Positions 10,469 to 21,894 of a stretch of 64,000 nt of DNA are shown here, piece after piece. How positions within the stretch are numbered: position 1 is the stretch's first letter; the number at the start of each line of letters is the position of its first letter. The position numbers and the translations under genes are program-made. A model generated the notes under the pieces. The model did not search any database. It saw only the letters and a list, made by a program, of their open reading frames with translations, and was not told the origin of the DNA. Source of the DNA: Leishmania martiniquensis (lineage: Eukaryota; Euglenozoa; Kinetoplastea; Trypanosomatida; Trypanosomatidae); the NCBI RefSeq assembly GCF_017916325.1, contig NC_090170.1, positions 411,001-475,000 on the forward strand, written 5' to 3'.

Positions 10469-13311
10469 CCTCGACGGTCCTCGACGTTCGCGCACATAGA
10501 AGTCAAGCACACGAAGAGATGCACATGGACAGACACAAGCGGACTCATGGAATGGGACGAGGAAAAGCGGAGGAGCTACGGATCAAATACTCTTCCTCCA
10601 CCCCCTCTTCTCTCGCGCGCTCTTAGGCCTCGTTGTATTGTTTTCGTTAGCTTTCTTTTTCTTTTTCGCTTCTCTCTTTGTCCGATATACGCAGCTCTCA
10701 AATTCGTGTCTCCGCATGTGCTCACAAGCGAGCGTCTATGCACTCCTCGTTGAGAATGCCTTCTCCCTTGCTCTACATGGTGCGTCTCTACCGCTTTTCT
10801 TTTCCTCTTTCGTTTTTTGCGTGTCGGGGTGCTGGGGTGCTCTGTTTTCATCACTCTTCTCTTTGTTTTTTTCATGCTTTCCCCTTTTTTCTTTGCGTAG
10901 GTGTTTCCCCTCGCTGTGCTTCTCGGTCTCACTCAATCACTCACTCCTCCCCCTCTCTTTTGTGTGCCTTCTTGTTGGTGTAGTGCTCGCGGTGTTTTTT
11001 TCTTTGGTGTCCCCTTTCCCGCTCCGTCAGGCCTACTCCTTTCGCGTATCCATATCGCCTCGCCTCTCCAGAGAACATATACATATACCTGTCGCACTCT
11101 GTCCTGCACCTCTCTCAAAGCATTCGCGCGGTATCTTCGCCCTCGTCAACTTGCGTAAAGCGGCTTAAGTGTTCAATAACTCCGGAGGAAGGCCAAGTCG
11201 AAGGGCTTCAGTGATCGAGGGGAACGGACAAGGACGCGCCCGCACGTGCACACGCATGCTCCCGCCTAGGTAGAAGAGTGTGTGATCGCAACAAACAAGG
11301 GGCCAAATAGCAACGATACATATTTTTTGTGTGTGTTCTTCTCTCAGCGTCTCGTTTTCTTTTTTTCACGATCAAGTCGACCAATACGTGCGCCCCGCAG
11401 CGGCACTCACGTGGCTCTATTGCAGTGCAGCTGCGTACGGGCAGTCTATGACGAGCTGCGTTCTGCCAACTAGGGCTATGGACCCGACGGGCTCTTCATA
11501 TTCTACCCAAGCCCTCGCCTCTTCAGATATATGCGGCGTAATCAGCACCCGACGGCCGCGGGTTTGTGGCACGCCGCGGTCCGTGCGGGGCCGAGCTCGA
11601 GGTCCTGCTCGAGGGCGCGAACGGGGGGGTGTCTGTCGTTCGGGGAAACAGCGAGTCATCTAGACGCACGCGCCGGGTGAGCCGGAAGAGGAAGTAGTCA
11701 ACCGGCTTTAGGCTAAGGCCCCCAGAGACCCGTTGACCTGCATGTATGCCACGTTCCACGCTCCGTCGCATCACGCCGCGCTACTCCATGCTGCAGGACG
11801 GAGACACTCCGCGCTGGAGTCTGAAAGACTCGGTGGTGCGATGCGGGGTGCTCTCGCCGCGTTCCCGGCCCCTGCCGCGCGCGTGCACCCCTGGGGGATG
11901 TCTGGGATGTACCTGTTCGTGCTTTTTTCCTTTGTCAGCGCCTCTCTGCCCTCTGCGTTCTCTCTTTCGGCGTGAGACACCAATGCTGATTGTGCCCAGC
12001 AATACGCGCGCACAGTGCTCGCATCGTTGAGTACTTCGGCGCTCTTTGGAAGATGACGCTGTTGTTATTTTTGGGGGAACTCGCTGTCTCCACGGATGCC
12101 CACATGCGCTACGGTGGATGTGTGCGGATGGCCTGCCCACACGTGCCGCAGCTGGGGGAACTCCTCCTGAATCCGCGCGCCTCTCAGAGGCGTGGGTGTG
12201 TCAAGCAGAAGCCGCTCGCGCGAGAGCAAACCGCCTGTGTACCAACAGGAGGAGGAGGAGGGGGGAGAGACTCATGCGACTCCAACGCGCGAGAAAGGAA
12301 CAGAAATGCCCTCCATGCGAAATTCCCTCTTCCCCCCGCAGCAGCTCCCCGCCGCTGTCGTTGTTGTTTTGGTTTTTTGTTTTCTCTCTTGCTCTCTTCC
12401 GTTTGGTAGATCCAGTTGCTCTTTACCGGCGGATTTGCTTTGTGTATGTGTGTGTGTGTGCGTTTTTTGGCGGGACTGGGTGTTCGCCTCCGTGTTGTAT
12501 CTTTCACCCGTCACCCACCCACCCACCCTATGCCCCCTCCATCGCCTCCATTGCGCTTGCTTGCCTCTCTTTGCACAACCCTCAGCCTCACCACCACCAC
12601 CATCACACGAGCCCTCACACGCTCTCTCCCTCTCTTCCTGCAGGGTGTTGCCTTTCGCCTTTGAGCACTCCATTGTGATACGAATAGGGGGGACTATGGC
12701 TCTTATGATTCCTATTCGTTGCCTGGCGATGGTGCTCTAGTGAATCGGTGTGACATAAAAATATATATATACATTTCTTGCCAGCGTCGCTCTTGACGGT
12801 TCTCTGCGTACCGCCGGCTCCGCGTTTCATTCCCCTTCTTACTTTCCTTTTTCATTACATGGTGCATCACAGTGAGTATGTATGTGATGATGTGTATGTG
12901 TGTGTATGTGCGTGCTCTGCCGCCTCTCGCTTTCCACTTCGTTCTTGTTTTTTTTCGGCTTCACCTCTTTTTTCTTTCCGCCTCCGCTCTCTCTCCTTAT
13001 GCTTTTCTCCCACGTCTTTTACTATCAGCTCAGCATGTTATCTTCAACTGTCACCCGCCCTCTCGCCTTTTCTGTTGCCACGTCTTCTTTTCACTTTTTT
13101 CTCGGTGATGTGATGTGATTTGTGTGTATGTGTGTGTGTGTTCCTCGCCCTCTTTTCAACTCCGTTGCCTCCTCTTTCTCGTGCATTCCTCTTTCGAATT
13201 CGCCTCACAGACAACCGCAGGTGTGCATGGTAGCGCACACTCAGGATGGTCAGAGGGCAGAGGGAGGCCTTCCCCCTCTGACTCCCCACTCGCCTAGGCT
13301 GTTGCGTATGT

Positions 13312-13343
13312 GTGTCTGTGCCTGTGTCTGTGTCTGTGTCTGT
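13312..13343 (+). repeat. TGTGTC-type hexamer repeat
   Basis: Consecutive TGTGTC/TGTGCC units form a short imperfect tandem array in the gap downstream of the first CCCH gene. The flanks are ordinary pyrimidine-rich DNA. Confidence 0.7.
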
Positions 13344-15071
13344 GTGTTCTATTCATTCATCATTCTATTCCCTCCTCTCTCCTGCTCACGTACGTCACGT
13401 TGTTTTTCTCTTTTCGGTGTGTTTGTGTGTGTGTGTGGTGTGTGCGCGTGCGTATGTGTGTACTTCGCACTATTTTTCCCCCTTTTCTCCGCGTCGTTTG
13501 CCTGCCTTCTTTTTGTGTCTATGTGCTCTTGCCTCACGTTTCCTCTGCCAACAAAGTGTTGTGCCCTCCCCCTCCCCCTTTTTCTTCTTCATACTCTTCG
13601 TTGCATCGCGCCGGGTGGTGAGATCTGTGGTTTTTTGTGTGGAATCTCTTTTTTCCCCTTTTTTGCAGCGTTGCTTAGAGCTTTTTTTTGCTCTTTCGGC
13701 ACCTACCTCTACACGTATGTTCACTCGAGGAACATGAAGCCGAGGGTCTTATCGCCTCCCCTCCCGATCCCTTCCTCATCACTTTTTATACTGGTGTAGG
13801 CGCACAAAAGGGGGGAAGCCGTTGGGTTTCAGCCTGTTGTTCTGCTTCAACAACTGGGCTTTTCGCTCTCTCTGAGCGTGTGCAGGCGCCCTGTGGTTGG
13901 GTGCCCTTCGCTTGCCGCACACATACGTGTATGCAGCATTTACAGTTCAATCTACTTGTAAAGAAGAGCGGACGGGCAGGCAGCTATCGCACTGGAACGC
14001 GGGAGGGTCAGGCCGCCCTTCAAGCTCCTCCCTCCCCCTGTCTCTCTACCTCGCACGCACGCACAGGCAAGTCCTGCAACTTCTGCCTTTAATGTCTTCC
14101 TTTACTGGTCATGCCCAGCGATACCCGAACCCTCGAAAAGAGAGACAAGGCACAATAGCGAAGAGAGAAGTCGTCATGTGCACAAAATCACTCCGATTGG
14201 TGCGACTGAGCGTCTCTGTTCGCCACGTAAGTCTTCTTTATTTTTGCTTGTTTTGTTGGTTCTGTGGCGCGTTCTCTTTTCACTTTCTGGACCGGAAAGT
14301 GTGTCTGCGCGTACATTTCTCGTGGGTGGGCCAAAATCGTGGTCTTTTTTTCTCGTGTTGACGTTGTCTGATGCCCACCGCGCGCATGCGAAGGGCGACG
14401 CACACTCGTGGCACTCATGACGGGGTTGCAGGCACAGCGAATTCGAAACCAAAAACGGCGAGGAACGCACACGGTACTCGTCAGTAGATACGCGTCTGTT
14501 GCTCTCCTGTACAGATGTATTCCTTTGCACTTGTGCACACCTGTGCATCACTGTAGGTGTCCTCCTCCTCCCTCTCCCCCCCCATCACACGCACACCTCA
14601 CCACCGCAGCCACAGCTATGTGTACTTGCAGGGAGTGTTGGCAGGGCGCACGAGAAGAAGCCGTGGGTGGTGGTCAAATTGGCTGAGCGCTTCACGTCGC
14701 GTTGTTGTTTCTTCTCTGTGTCTCGACGTTTGTGCTTTGCGCCTTAGCGTGTGTGTGTGTGTGGTTTTGAAGCATTGGTGCGGGCACCACCGCACGCCGC
14801 CAGTGGGTGTGGGAGAGAGAAGCACCTGTGAGCATCGGGTAGTGGATCGCACACGAGTTCCTCTCCTTGACTTGCTTTTTGCGTCCCTGCCATCCTTTGT
14901 CGCACCCCTTGCCCCATCGCTCACCCCCTCCCAAGCCACTCGTCACGCAGGTGTGACTCTTCCATTACACCCCTGGCTAGTTTGTGTCTGTCGTTTCCGA
15001 TCGCATCATTGTATCATTTTTTTCTTTTCCATGTCCTGCCCCTCTGTCTTACCGCGCTTCGTCTTGCGGTT

Positions 15072-15122
15072 CATATATATATATACATACATGTTGTATA
15101 CAAATGTATGTGTATATATATG
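15072..15122. repeat. AT-rich near-palindrome (hairpin-forming)
   Basis: The left arm (15072-15092) and right arm (15104-15122) pair over about 19 positions with two G-U type mismatches. The centre (15094-15103) is itself the palindrome TTGTATACAA. Read as RNA it would fold into a long UA-rich stem; as DNA it could extrude a cruciform. Confidence 0.75.
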
Positions 15123-16376
15123 CGCATGGATGAGGGCCTTCGTTGGTGTGTGATTGCTCTCTCCTCTTTCTGATAGTGTCTGCTTTTTTTCTTTGCGGCT
15201 GCTCCAAAGAACTCCTTTCAAGGTAGAAGGGCAGCTCTCTTTCCCTCCCTCCTCTTCCTCTTGTCGCTATATCACTGCCTCTACAGCCACGATTCGTCCG
15301 CAGCGCTCGCAGCATCGCTGCGCAACTGGGAAAGAGAAAAGGGGCTAAAACGGTGCGCGCGTGTGTTGGTGCGTCACTGTCGAAGTTCGCAGGTGACAGC
15401 TCGAACGGCTACTGAATAAAAGTCCTCCCCTCATATGTTTTCGGCTTCATTTTCCTCCTCGGTCGCTTTCTTTTTTTTCCTTTCGTTGTTGTAATAGGGC
15501 ATAAACGATCTGTACTCCCTCCCCACCCATCCTACTCTCGATTCACTTGTGAGTACCACTCTCTATCTCGCGCGCGCGCCCGTCCACTACCACCCCTACC
15601 ACTACTCATCTATGATTGGAGGTGTTTCCTTTTTTTGCCTCTTCTGCGAGCTCTGCGATGCCCTTTGTGTGGACTTTTTGATTGTGTGTGTGTGTACGTA
15701 TGCGTTCAAGTCTCGAAGGTGACTGCAGCTACTTCTGCGTCCTGCTTCCTACCTCGCCTTCCACCCCCTTCCGGCCCTGTGCACATCCATCCCACAGCGT
15801 CTCTCTTACCTTCTCTTCTCGTCGCATCGTATATGAAGATGAAGCACCGGGCGTGCGTACACTGCAGCGATGGGTCAACCAATAGTGCATGCACACACAC
15901 ACACACCTGAGCCAGGACGGAGGTGTGCGGCTCGCACATAGGCGCATGTGCCACACAAGCCGCTTCGTATGACACATGTGTGCGCCTACGGTCACAGGCA
16001 GGTGAAGTGAGCTGACAGAAGACACTAAAAGGGGAAGGAGAGCGAAGGAGGAATGGCGAGGCGGTGGCGCACCGTACGGTGGACGCCTTGCCCGGGACAT
16101 GGACGAAAAAAGGGTGTTAGCGCAAGGAATGCATTTCTAGTAAAGAAGTACGAATGGGAAGTGAAGGGTGACGACCAGCTCTTTCGGTTTCTCCTCCTCT
16201 TTTTCGTCTCTCTTCCCCAAGTCAGTGGGTGAGGAAGGGCAGGGTAGTGAAAGAAAGAACTGCGTGTCGTTTGGAGGGAATATTTTTTTCGTTTCTTTCC
16301 GTTGTGCGTTCTGTACTTTCCTTTTTGTCTTCAGCACGCACTTTTTCTCGGGCTCATCGGCGGTGTGACACGCTTT

Positions 16377-16392
16377 GGGGGGGGGGGGGGGC
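16377..16392 (+). repeat. Poly-G run of 16
   Basis: Sixteen consecutive G followed by CA and a T run. It is the longest pure G homopolymer that I see in the window, and a likely site of length polymorphism or sequencing error. Confidence 0.85.
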
Positions 16393-19300
16393 ATTTTTTT
16401 TTCACCTCTCTCGTCCTTTCCATTCAGCGGAGGCGTGCCACCCTTCGCCCAACCTGTCCGTGTCGCTTCGTGTTTCCATTTCCTGTGAGGTAAAAAGGAA
16501 AAGCTCATCAGCTTTACGATTCTCTCTCCCCTGTTATGCACACTGTCTGTTCTTCCAGAGTTAGTCCCGCCCGTTCGACCGCCTCGGCGCGTCCCAACCC
16601 AGTGAAACAGTAAGCCGAGCGGGCAGGCAGCTCCGTGCTCGCCTGCGTGCACAAGCGTTGAATAGGCGCACATCTGTTCTCTTGTATAGTACGCACTTTA
16701 TCCCTGCTGGTGTGGCCTCTCAGTATAAGCGGCACGATCGCACACTAATACATCGAATGCGGGGAGCGGTCGAGACATGTATGCCGGCGCTTGGATGGCC
16801 TTGGCGTGTATCTGTCTCCCTCTGCCTTCTTTTATTTCTCCTTTACCCGTCTCTCTCTCTACGTCTCTCCACCGCAAGAGCTGCGCCAACACCTGCTGCA
16901 GGTGCTGTCGAGATGCGGCATGAACCCGCCGTTGTTGGCGCCTTCAGTGTACACAGGGCGGTTAAGTGCGCATGCAGCCTGGCGGGCAGCAGACACAAAA
17001 TTTCCTTTGCACGAATGTATGTGTAATGACGGCCACGCTATGTATGACGTACAAGTTTCACTGGTAATTCGAAGCTGTGTAATGCTCATATGAACGTCTC
17101 CATGCGTGTGTGTTTCCTTTCCCGTCTCTATTAGCTCTTTCCCCCTCCCCTCCCCTCCCCGAATCCAGCCGCAGAACTTCACTGGCCATGCAGTGACTGT
17201 CTGTGCCTGCGGGTGTCTTGCTTGTGTCTTTTCTTTTCCTGTGCGTTAGTCGTTATTTTGTAAGCTTCGCCCCACCCCTTCCCCCACGCCTTCTCCATCT
17301 CGGATGCGTGCGTAAGTGCCCCTCCTTCGCTTTACCCTTCTCGCTGTGGTTTCAGCGATGTGGTGTCGATGGCGTCCGGTGTGGATGGGCGCCTTTTGTG
17401 TTTTATTCGCTTGACTCTTCTTTCTTTGATCGCGTTAGTGTCTCCTCCGCCCCGCCCCACTCCTCTCATATTCAATCCTTTCTCTCTCTGCGTAACTGTT
17501 CGGTTACGTGCGTGTGCGTCCGCTCGCCTTCGTTTTTTTTTTTCACAAAGGTCGAAAACGCATGAGCAGCGGCGAAGGGGCATGGCAGTGCTGGGCAATG
17601 TGTATGTTTGCAGGCGTGAGTGCCCTGCCCTGCGCGCACCGATCAGGACTCCCTCTTCAGTGTCATCGGGTGGGGGGGCTGCTTTAGCCTTCGTACGTTT
17701 CCTTTTTTTATTTTGCTATGGTGGTTCCGATCTTCGGTTCGGCATCTTTGCCGTATCGGCCTCATCTTGCTCCACCCCCGTTTCACACGCAATCCTCCGT
17801 GCCCTGGTCTCGAATATATCACTCTCGCTCTCCTTTCGATGCCTTCTCGATGCGTGTTGGTCTGTGAATGCGTATCGCACTGCCCCATCTGTGAGCTACC
17901 CACCACCACCACCATCACCCGCCACTCCTCTTTCGGGCCCTTGCGATGCGCTGTCACCTCCACAACGCTATCGACGACCTCCTTGCTTCTTTTTTTTTAC
18001 TCTCTCATGCGTGTCGTGTGGCGCTTCCGCTAAGCCGGTGAGCTATGTAGCAGCGCCACAGCACAACGATCACGCGGGAAGCCAAAGATGCCACAAGCTT
18101 GAGAAGGAATCATCGAAGCAGCGCCTTGGCATAGACTATCTTTTCAAGTGGGAAGTGAAACGACCTCAGTCGACTCGGGGTAGGCGTGGAGGGAGGGGGC
18201 TATACGAAAGCGAGAAGAAAAACGAAGCATTTCTGCTCCTTGGAAACTTTTGATCATATTAAAGTGTCGTGGCAGGCGCACACTTCGCTTTTTCACTACA
18301 CGCAGTTCGCTTACACGCGCTCAGGTATACATATCTCTGTAGGGGTGTGTGTCCCTTTTTTTTCCTCACCTATTCGCTGTCGTTGCCGGGCTCTCTTATC
18401 TCCTCTGCCCCCGTGCGCTTCCTCCTGCCTGGGGGGAGGGGGGCCTCTTTCTCTCTATTTATCTATCCATATTTATAAATGTGCGCATGCGAAAAGCCGC
18501 TAGGACAGCCTCCCCCCCCACGGTGTACGCGTATACGCGCCATCAGAAGACAATCGATCGGCAAGACGGCCCCGCACGGAGCGATGGCGAACCGGAGAGC
18601 AGGTGCGGAGAACACAACAAAAGAATTGGAAAGGGAGGGAGTGCGCAAAGGAGTTGACAACAAAATTGAAACGAAACCAAAGAAAAAAAACTGCTTCAGT
18701 AACGGTGAACAAGAAAAAAAAGGAAATCGGAACGCAACGATCATGCGTGCACACCTCGAGGCAATCGCTGTCTCCCTCACCACACGCACCCTCAAGAGTG
18801 TTCCGCCTCCCCCACCCCACCCCACCCCTCACGTGAGCGTGTCATTTTTTTCTGTTTGCCGTTGTCCCTGTCGTCTATACCCTCTACAGTGTCATCTTTC
18901 GAAGGAACGAAGTAACGGAGGCGGGCCCGCCCATCTCACGTGACTGTGAAGGAGAGAAAAGGGGAGAGGAGAGAACGACAAAAGAAACGCGCGCGCGCGT
19001 GTGTGTGTGTGTCTTGCGCATATGCGGTCAAAGAAAAGAGCACCGCGCGTCCCTTTTCTTTTGTTCGTGTTGTTCTGTCTCCATTAGCTCACCAGCCTGG
19101 TTGAAACAGCGACTTGAAGGTCGCTCCACTCGCCGGGAGGAATGCGAAACACGCAAACGAAAAAAGGGGGGACCTCCTCCTCTCAGCCTCTTCTGCTTTC
19201 GAGACTCCATCAGTGGCGTATGCGGCATGGCATGGGACGCTGACAGCGCTTCGATTTCACCTCCACCTCCTCTGTCACTGCCACTCACTCGTCCCCCCTC

Positions 19301-19498
19301 CCCCTCGTTTCGGCTTCGTGCACACACGCTTACACACACACACCGCGTGCTTCGGAGGGGAAAATCCGTTACCTTCGACGAAGCCTTTGGAAGTCTGATG
19401 CAGCTGGCGTCTCTCGACTGCTGTGCCTCCGTGTCTCAGTGCCCGCGCCGTTGGCACCTCCGTACAACCCTTCCCACCCGCCTCCTCGTCACATCGTA

Positions 19499-19939
19499 AC
19501 TCAGGCTGTCCACTGCGCCCTCTTCTTTCACTTGCCTCCCTCATTACGAGGAGCAGCTCCGCGCGTGGTGTCTCGGCGGTGTGGCAGCTCACTCGGTGTG
19601 TGGGGAAGCCAAGCAGCAGCCCTACTCCTCCCCGGCCAATGCCGAGACGCCTCTGCAAATGAGCGGGCCGAGTGCCCACGTCATGGCAGAGTCCGAGTGA
19701 CTTGTCGCCAGGGATATAGGCGGCCAGGTGCTGGGCTCGGGCGGGGGAGGGCGACCTGCTTGACGAGGGGGCGAGCAGCGCTTGAGACAGGGGCCGTACA
19801 CACACAGACAGCGCCCCCGCCGCATCGCTGTAAACGTGTGCCTGCGCGGCTGCCTCGCGCGCACGCGATGGGGCCTGGCGTGACCGGTCAGATGCAGAGG
19901 CAGCGTGGAGCTCAACTCGTCTGCTGTATGGTGGAATGG
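19499..19939 (-). mobile_element. SIDER-like dispersed repeat, copy A (minus orientation)
   Basis: This 441-bp block is the reverse complement of 42560-43000. The translations of both strands agree in more than one reading frame over the whole block, which implies essentially identical nucleotides. Similarity stops abruptly at both edges. Size, dispersal, lack of an ORF of its own and location between genes fit the short degenerate retroposons of Leishmania (SIDER1/SIDER2), which sit mostly in 3' UTRs and some of which promote mRNA decay. The family name is inferred; I cannot align it to a consensus. This copy is antisense to the transcription direction of the neighbouring genes. Confidence 0.75.
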
Positions 19940-20349
19940 GCATGTAGAAAAAGCATCTGTGCGCACAGCAAAGCTTTCAAGAAAGGGGCATTTCCGGCCA
20001 TGCGCGTCGACAGTGCGGCGGCGCAGAGTCGCAAGCAGAAACGGGCCTTTTCATGAAGCACCGTCGTGAGGGAAGGACTCAGGCGATGTAGCGGAGGCGA
20101 GAAGGTGACACCAGGAAGGAGGAAAAGGGTGGGTAAGATGATTGCTGTAGTGCCAGTCGTCGCAGGTATCTTTCCTTTCTCTCTCTCGTCTGCTTTTTTT
20201 TATGCGGCTTCCCACTCTTTGTCGAATGTGGAGCAAGATGATGATCTCGCTTGCTCGCTTGCCTTTCCGCTTGGCTGAACCACTGCTAGCTCGTCCTTCT
20301 CTTGCAAGGATATCCCTTTCAGCTTCCCGCCTCCCCCCCGGCTACCAAC
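19940..20349 (+). other. Gap between repeat copy A and the cupin gene
   Basis: About 0.4 kb of mixed sequence, becoming C/T-rich near its right end. No supportable gene or structured element is visible. Confidence 0.5.
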
Positions 20350-20379
20350 ATTAACTTCTCCACCCACCCCTTGCCTCAG
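20350..20379 (+). promoter_or_regulatory. Putative trans-splice acceptor of the cupin gene
   Basis: A C/T-rich stretch (ACTTCTCCACCCACCCCTTG) ends in AG at 20378-20379, two bases before the start codon at 20382. Other AGs after pyrimidine tracts lie at about 20308 and 20322, giving a leader of some 60-75 bases instead. Confidence 0.4.
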
Positions 20380-20381
20380 CC

Positions 20382-21098
20382 ATGGCCGCTCCGGCAAGCA
20401 CGCAGCAGCAACGAACGGCAGAGTTTTGGATTCGGCACCTCAAGTTGGTGCCCCACCCAGAGGGCGGCTACTATGCTGAGGTGGCGCACAGCGCGCACAA
20501 AGTTAAGAACGAGGAGGGCAGCAGCCGCTGCGCCTACACGACCATTTATTTTCTCTGCACCCCGGAAAGCCCCTCTCACCTGCACCGCCTCTGCTCGGAT
20601 GAGACGTGGCTGCACCACGCCGGCGACCCGCTGCAGGTGCACGTCATACTTAAGGATGCACATGATGAAGACTGCATCACCGTGCCGCCTCGCGCATCCC
20701 TACCAGAGGAGAGGGACAGCGCAGATGCACGGCCGCAGTACGAGGTGTATCACCGTGTCCTCATTGGAGCATGTGTTGAGAGGGGCGAAGTTCTGCAGTA
20801 CACCGTTCCTGCTGGGGCCATTTTTGGCTGCTCCGTGGACGATGCGGATGGGCGGGCGGGCTATTCACTTGTGAGCTGCATCGTGAGTCCCGGTTTCGAC
20901 TTCCGCGACTTTGAGGTCTTCACACAGGCGCAGCTAATGGAGCTGTGCCCACAGCACGAGGCGGTCATCAGGCAGATGAGCTACAAGACAATACCGGGCC
21001 ATGAGCTCCTACTGGCATGCAGGCCGATCGTTAGCAGGCGTATAGATCAGGATGCCAAGCAGGAGAGACATGAGAGCCAACCCAAGGGGACGCCATAG
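20382..21098 (+). CDS. Cupin-superfamily protein, DUF985 type
   Basis: A 238-residue soluble protein whose body matches the DUF985 cupin family in motif order: PHPEGGYY at 24-31, TTIYFL at 53-58, SHLHRLCSDETWLHHAGDPL at 65-84, VPAGAIFG at 142-149 and VSPGFDFRDFEV at 168-179. These residues line the barrel in family structures. The family is found in bacteria, fungi and plants and has no firmly assigned reaction, so I give none. There is no signal peptide or membrane segment. The basic/acidic tail after residue 210 is poorly conserved in type. The start at 20382 is the first ATG after the pyrimidine tract, and the family match begins about 10 residues later. It lies less than 1 kb upstream of the ZC3H11-like gene, much closer than other neighbours here. 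Confidence 0.9.
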   Translation: MAAPASTQQQRTAEFWIRHLKLVPHPEGGYYAEVAHSAHKVKNEEGSSRCAYTTIYFLCTPESPSHLHRLCSDETWLHHAGDPLQVHVILKDAHDEDCITVPPRASLPEERDSADARPQYEVYHRVLIGACVERGEVLQYTVPAGAIFGCSVDDADGRAGYSLVSCIVSPGFDFRDFEVFTQAQLMELCPQHEAVIRQMSYKTIPGHELLLACRPIVSRRIDQDAKQERHESQPKGTP

Positions 21099-21894
21099 GA
21101 GGTCCAAGAGAACTCTTCGAGAGCTGCGGATGCCATACGCAGACACATGTACATGCGAAACGGTAGCGTCACGCCCCTTTCATGCTGCTGTTCCCCCCAC
21201 CCCTTTTTTTACTCCTGATTGCGTGCCGTACACGAGGGGCTCCTGGGCTCCTGTGCAGATTTGTGGATTGGGGCAGATGTTGCCGTGTCTGTGTACGCCT
21301 CTCTCCCTCTCCTCCTCCTTTTTTCACACCTTTCTTGCCATCTTCGTCGACTTCAGCACCGCCAGAGAGCTGAGCCGACCTTCGCACGCATAAAAGCACA
21401 CACATACACACAACAAAGGGAAAGCAGCTCCAATGAATCGCGAGTTATGCCGAAGATGTCTCGATCTCTCCCTCTGCGCCTCCCTACGTGTGACGCACCC
21501 GAGCGCGTCCGCGCAGGTGCAAGCGCCTCTACGGTTCAAAGGATCTTCACTCGCATGTCCAACACTTTCCACCGCTTCGCACTTCAACATTGATCCCTCT
21601 CGCTCTCTCTCGCCCTCCCCTCTCTCGCGCGCGCCCGCCCACACGTACACACATGCAGCTTCGATGAATCACCACAGGCATCCTCACTGCTACCCTTCTT
21701 CCCTTTTATAGGCTTTTTTTCTCCTCCGTCCGAGCATCGCCCTGCCTCCCCATCCCCTAACCCTACCTTTACTGCCAGGCTTGTGTCGTCGTGAAGAGCG
21801 TCAGGCATACATACGTACAGACAGCCTCCCTTACATAGCCGGTCTCGCTCCACCTGCACCTTCTACTTGGACGGTACAGCTCAGCGGGCGGACG
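21099..21894 (+). other. Gap between the cupin and ZC3H11-like genes
   Basis: About 0.8 kb. Pyrimidine tracts at 21296-21340 and 21590-21630 and the T/C run ending near 21730 are candidate splice-acceptor regions for the next gene; the exact AG is unclear. Two telomere-like units (CCCTAACCCTA) at about 21754 are probably chance. Confidence 0.5.

Larger units (their letters stand above)
10469..19498 (+). other. Long non-coding gap between the first CCCH gene and repeat copy A
   Basis: About 9 kb without a supportable gene. Most is pyrimidine-rich with (TG)n runs. Distinct pieces are a GC-rich island at about 11370-12230, a (TA)n run at 12760-12771, TGTGTC hexamer repeats at 13312-13343, an AT-rich near-palindrome at 15072-15122 and a 16-base poly-G at 16377-16392. 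Reading frames of up to 297 codons exist (for example 17360-18253), but their composition changes with the local repeat rather than showing codon bias. It probably contains a long 3' UTR. Confidence 0.55.

Noticed and set aside
17360..18253. 297-codon + strand ORF
   Set aside because: Same repetitive composition; other frames are similarly open.
21754..21764. Telomere-like CCCTAACCCTA
   Set aside because: Only two units; expected by chance in C-rich DNA.
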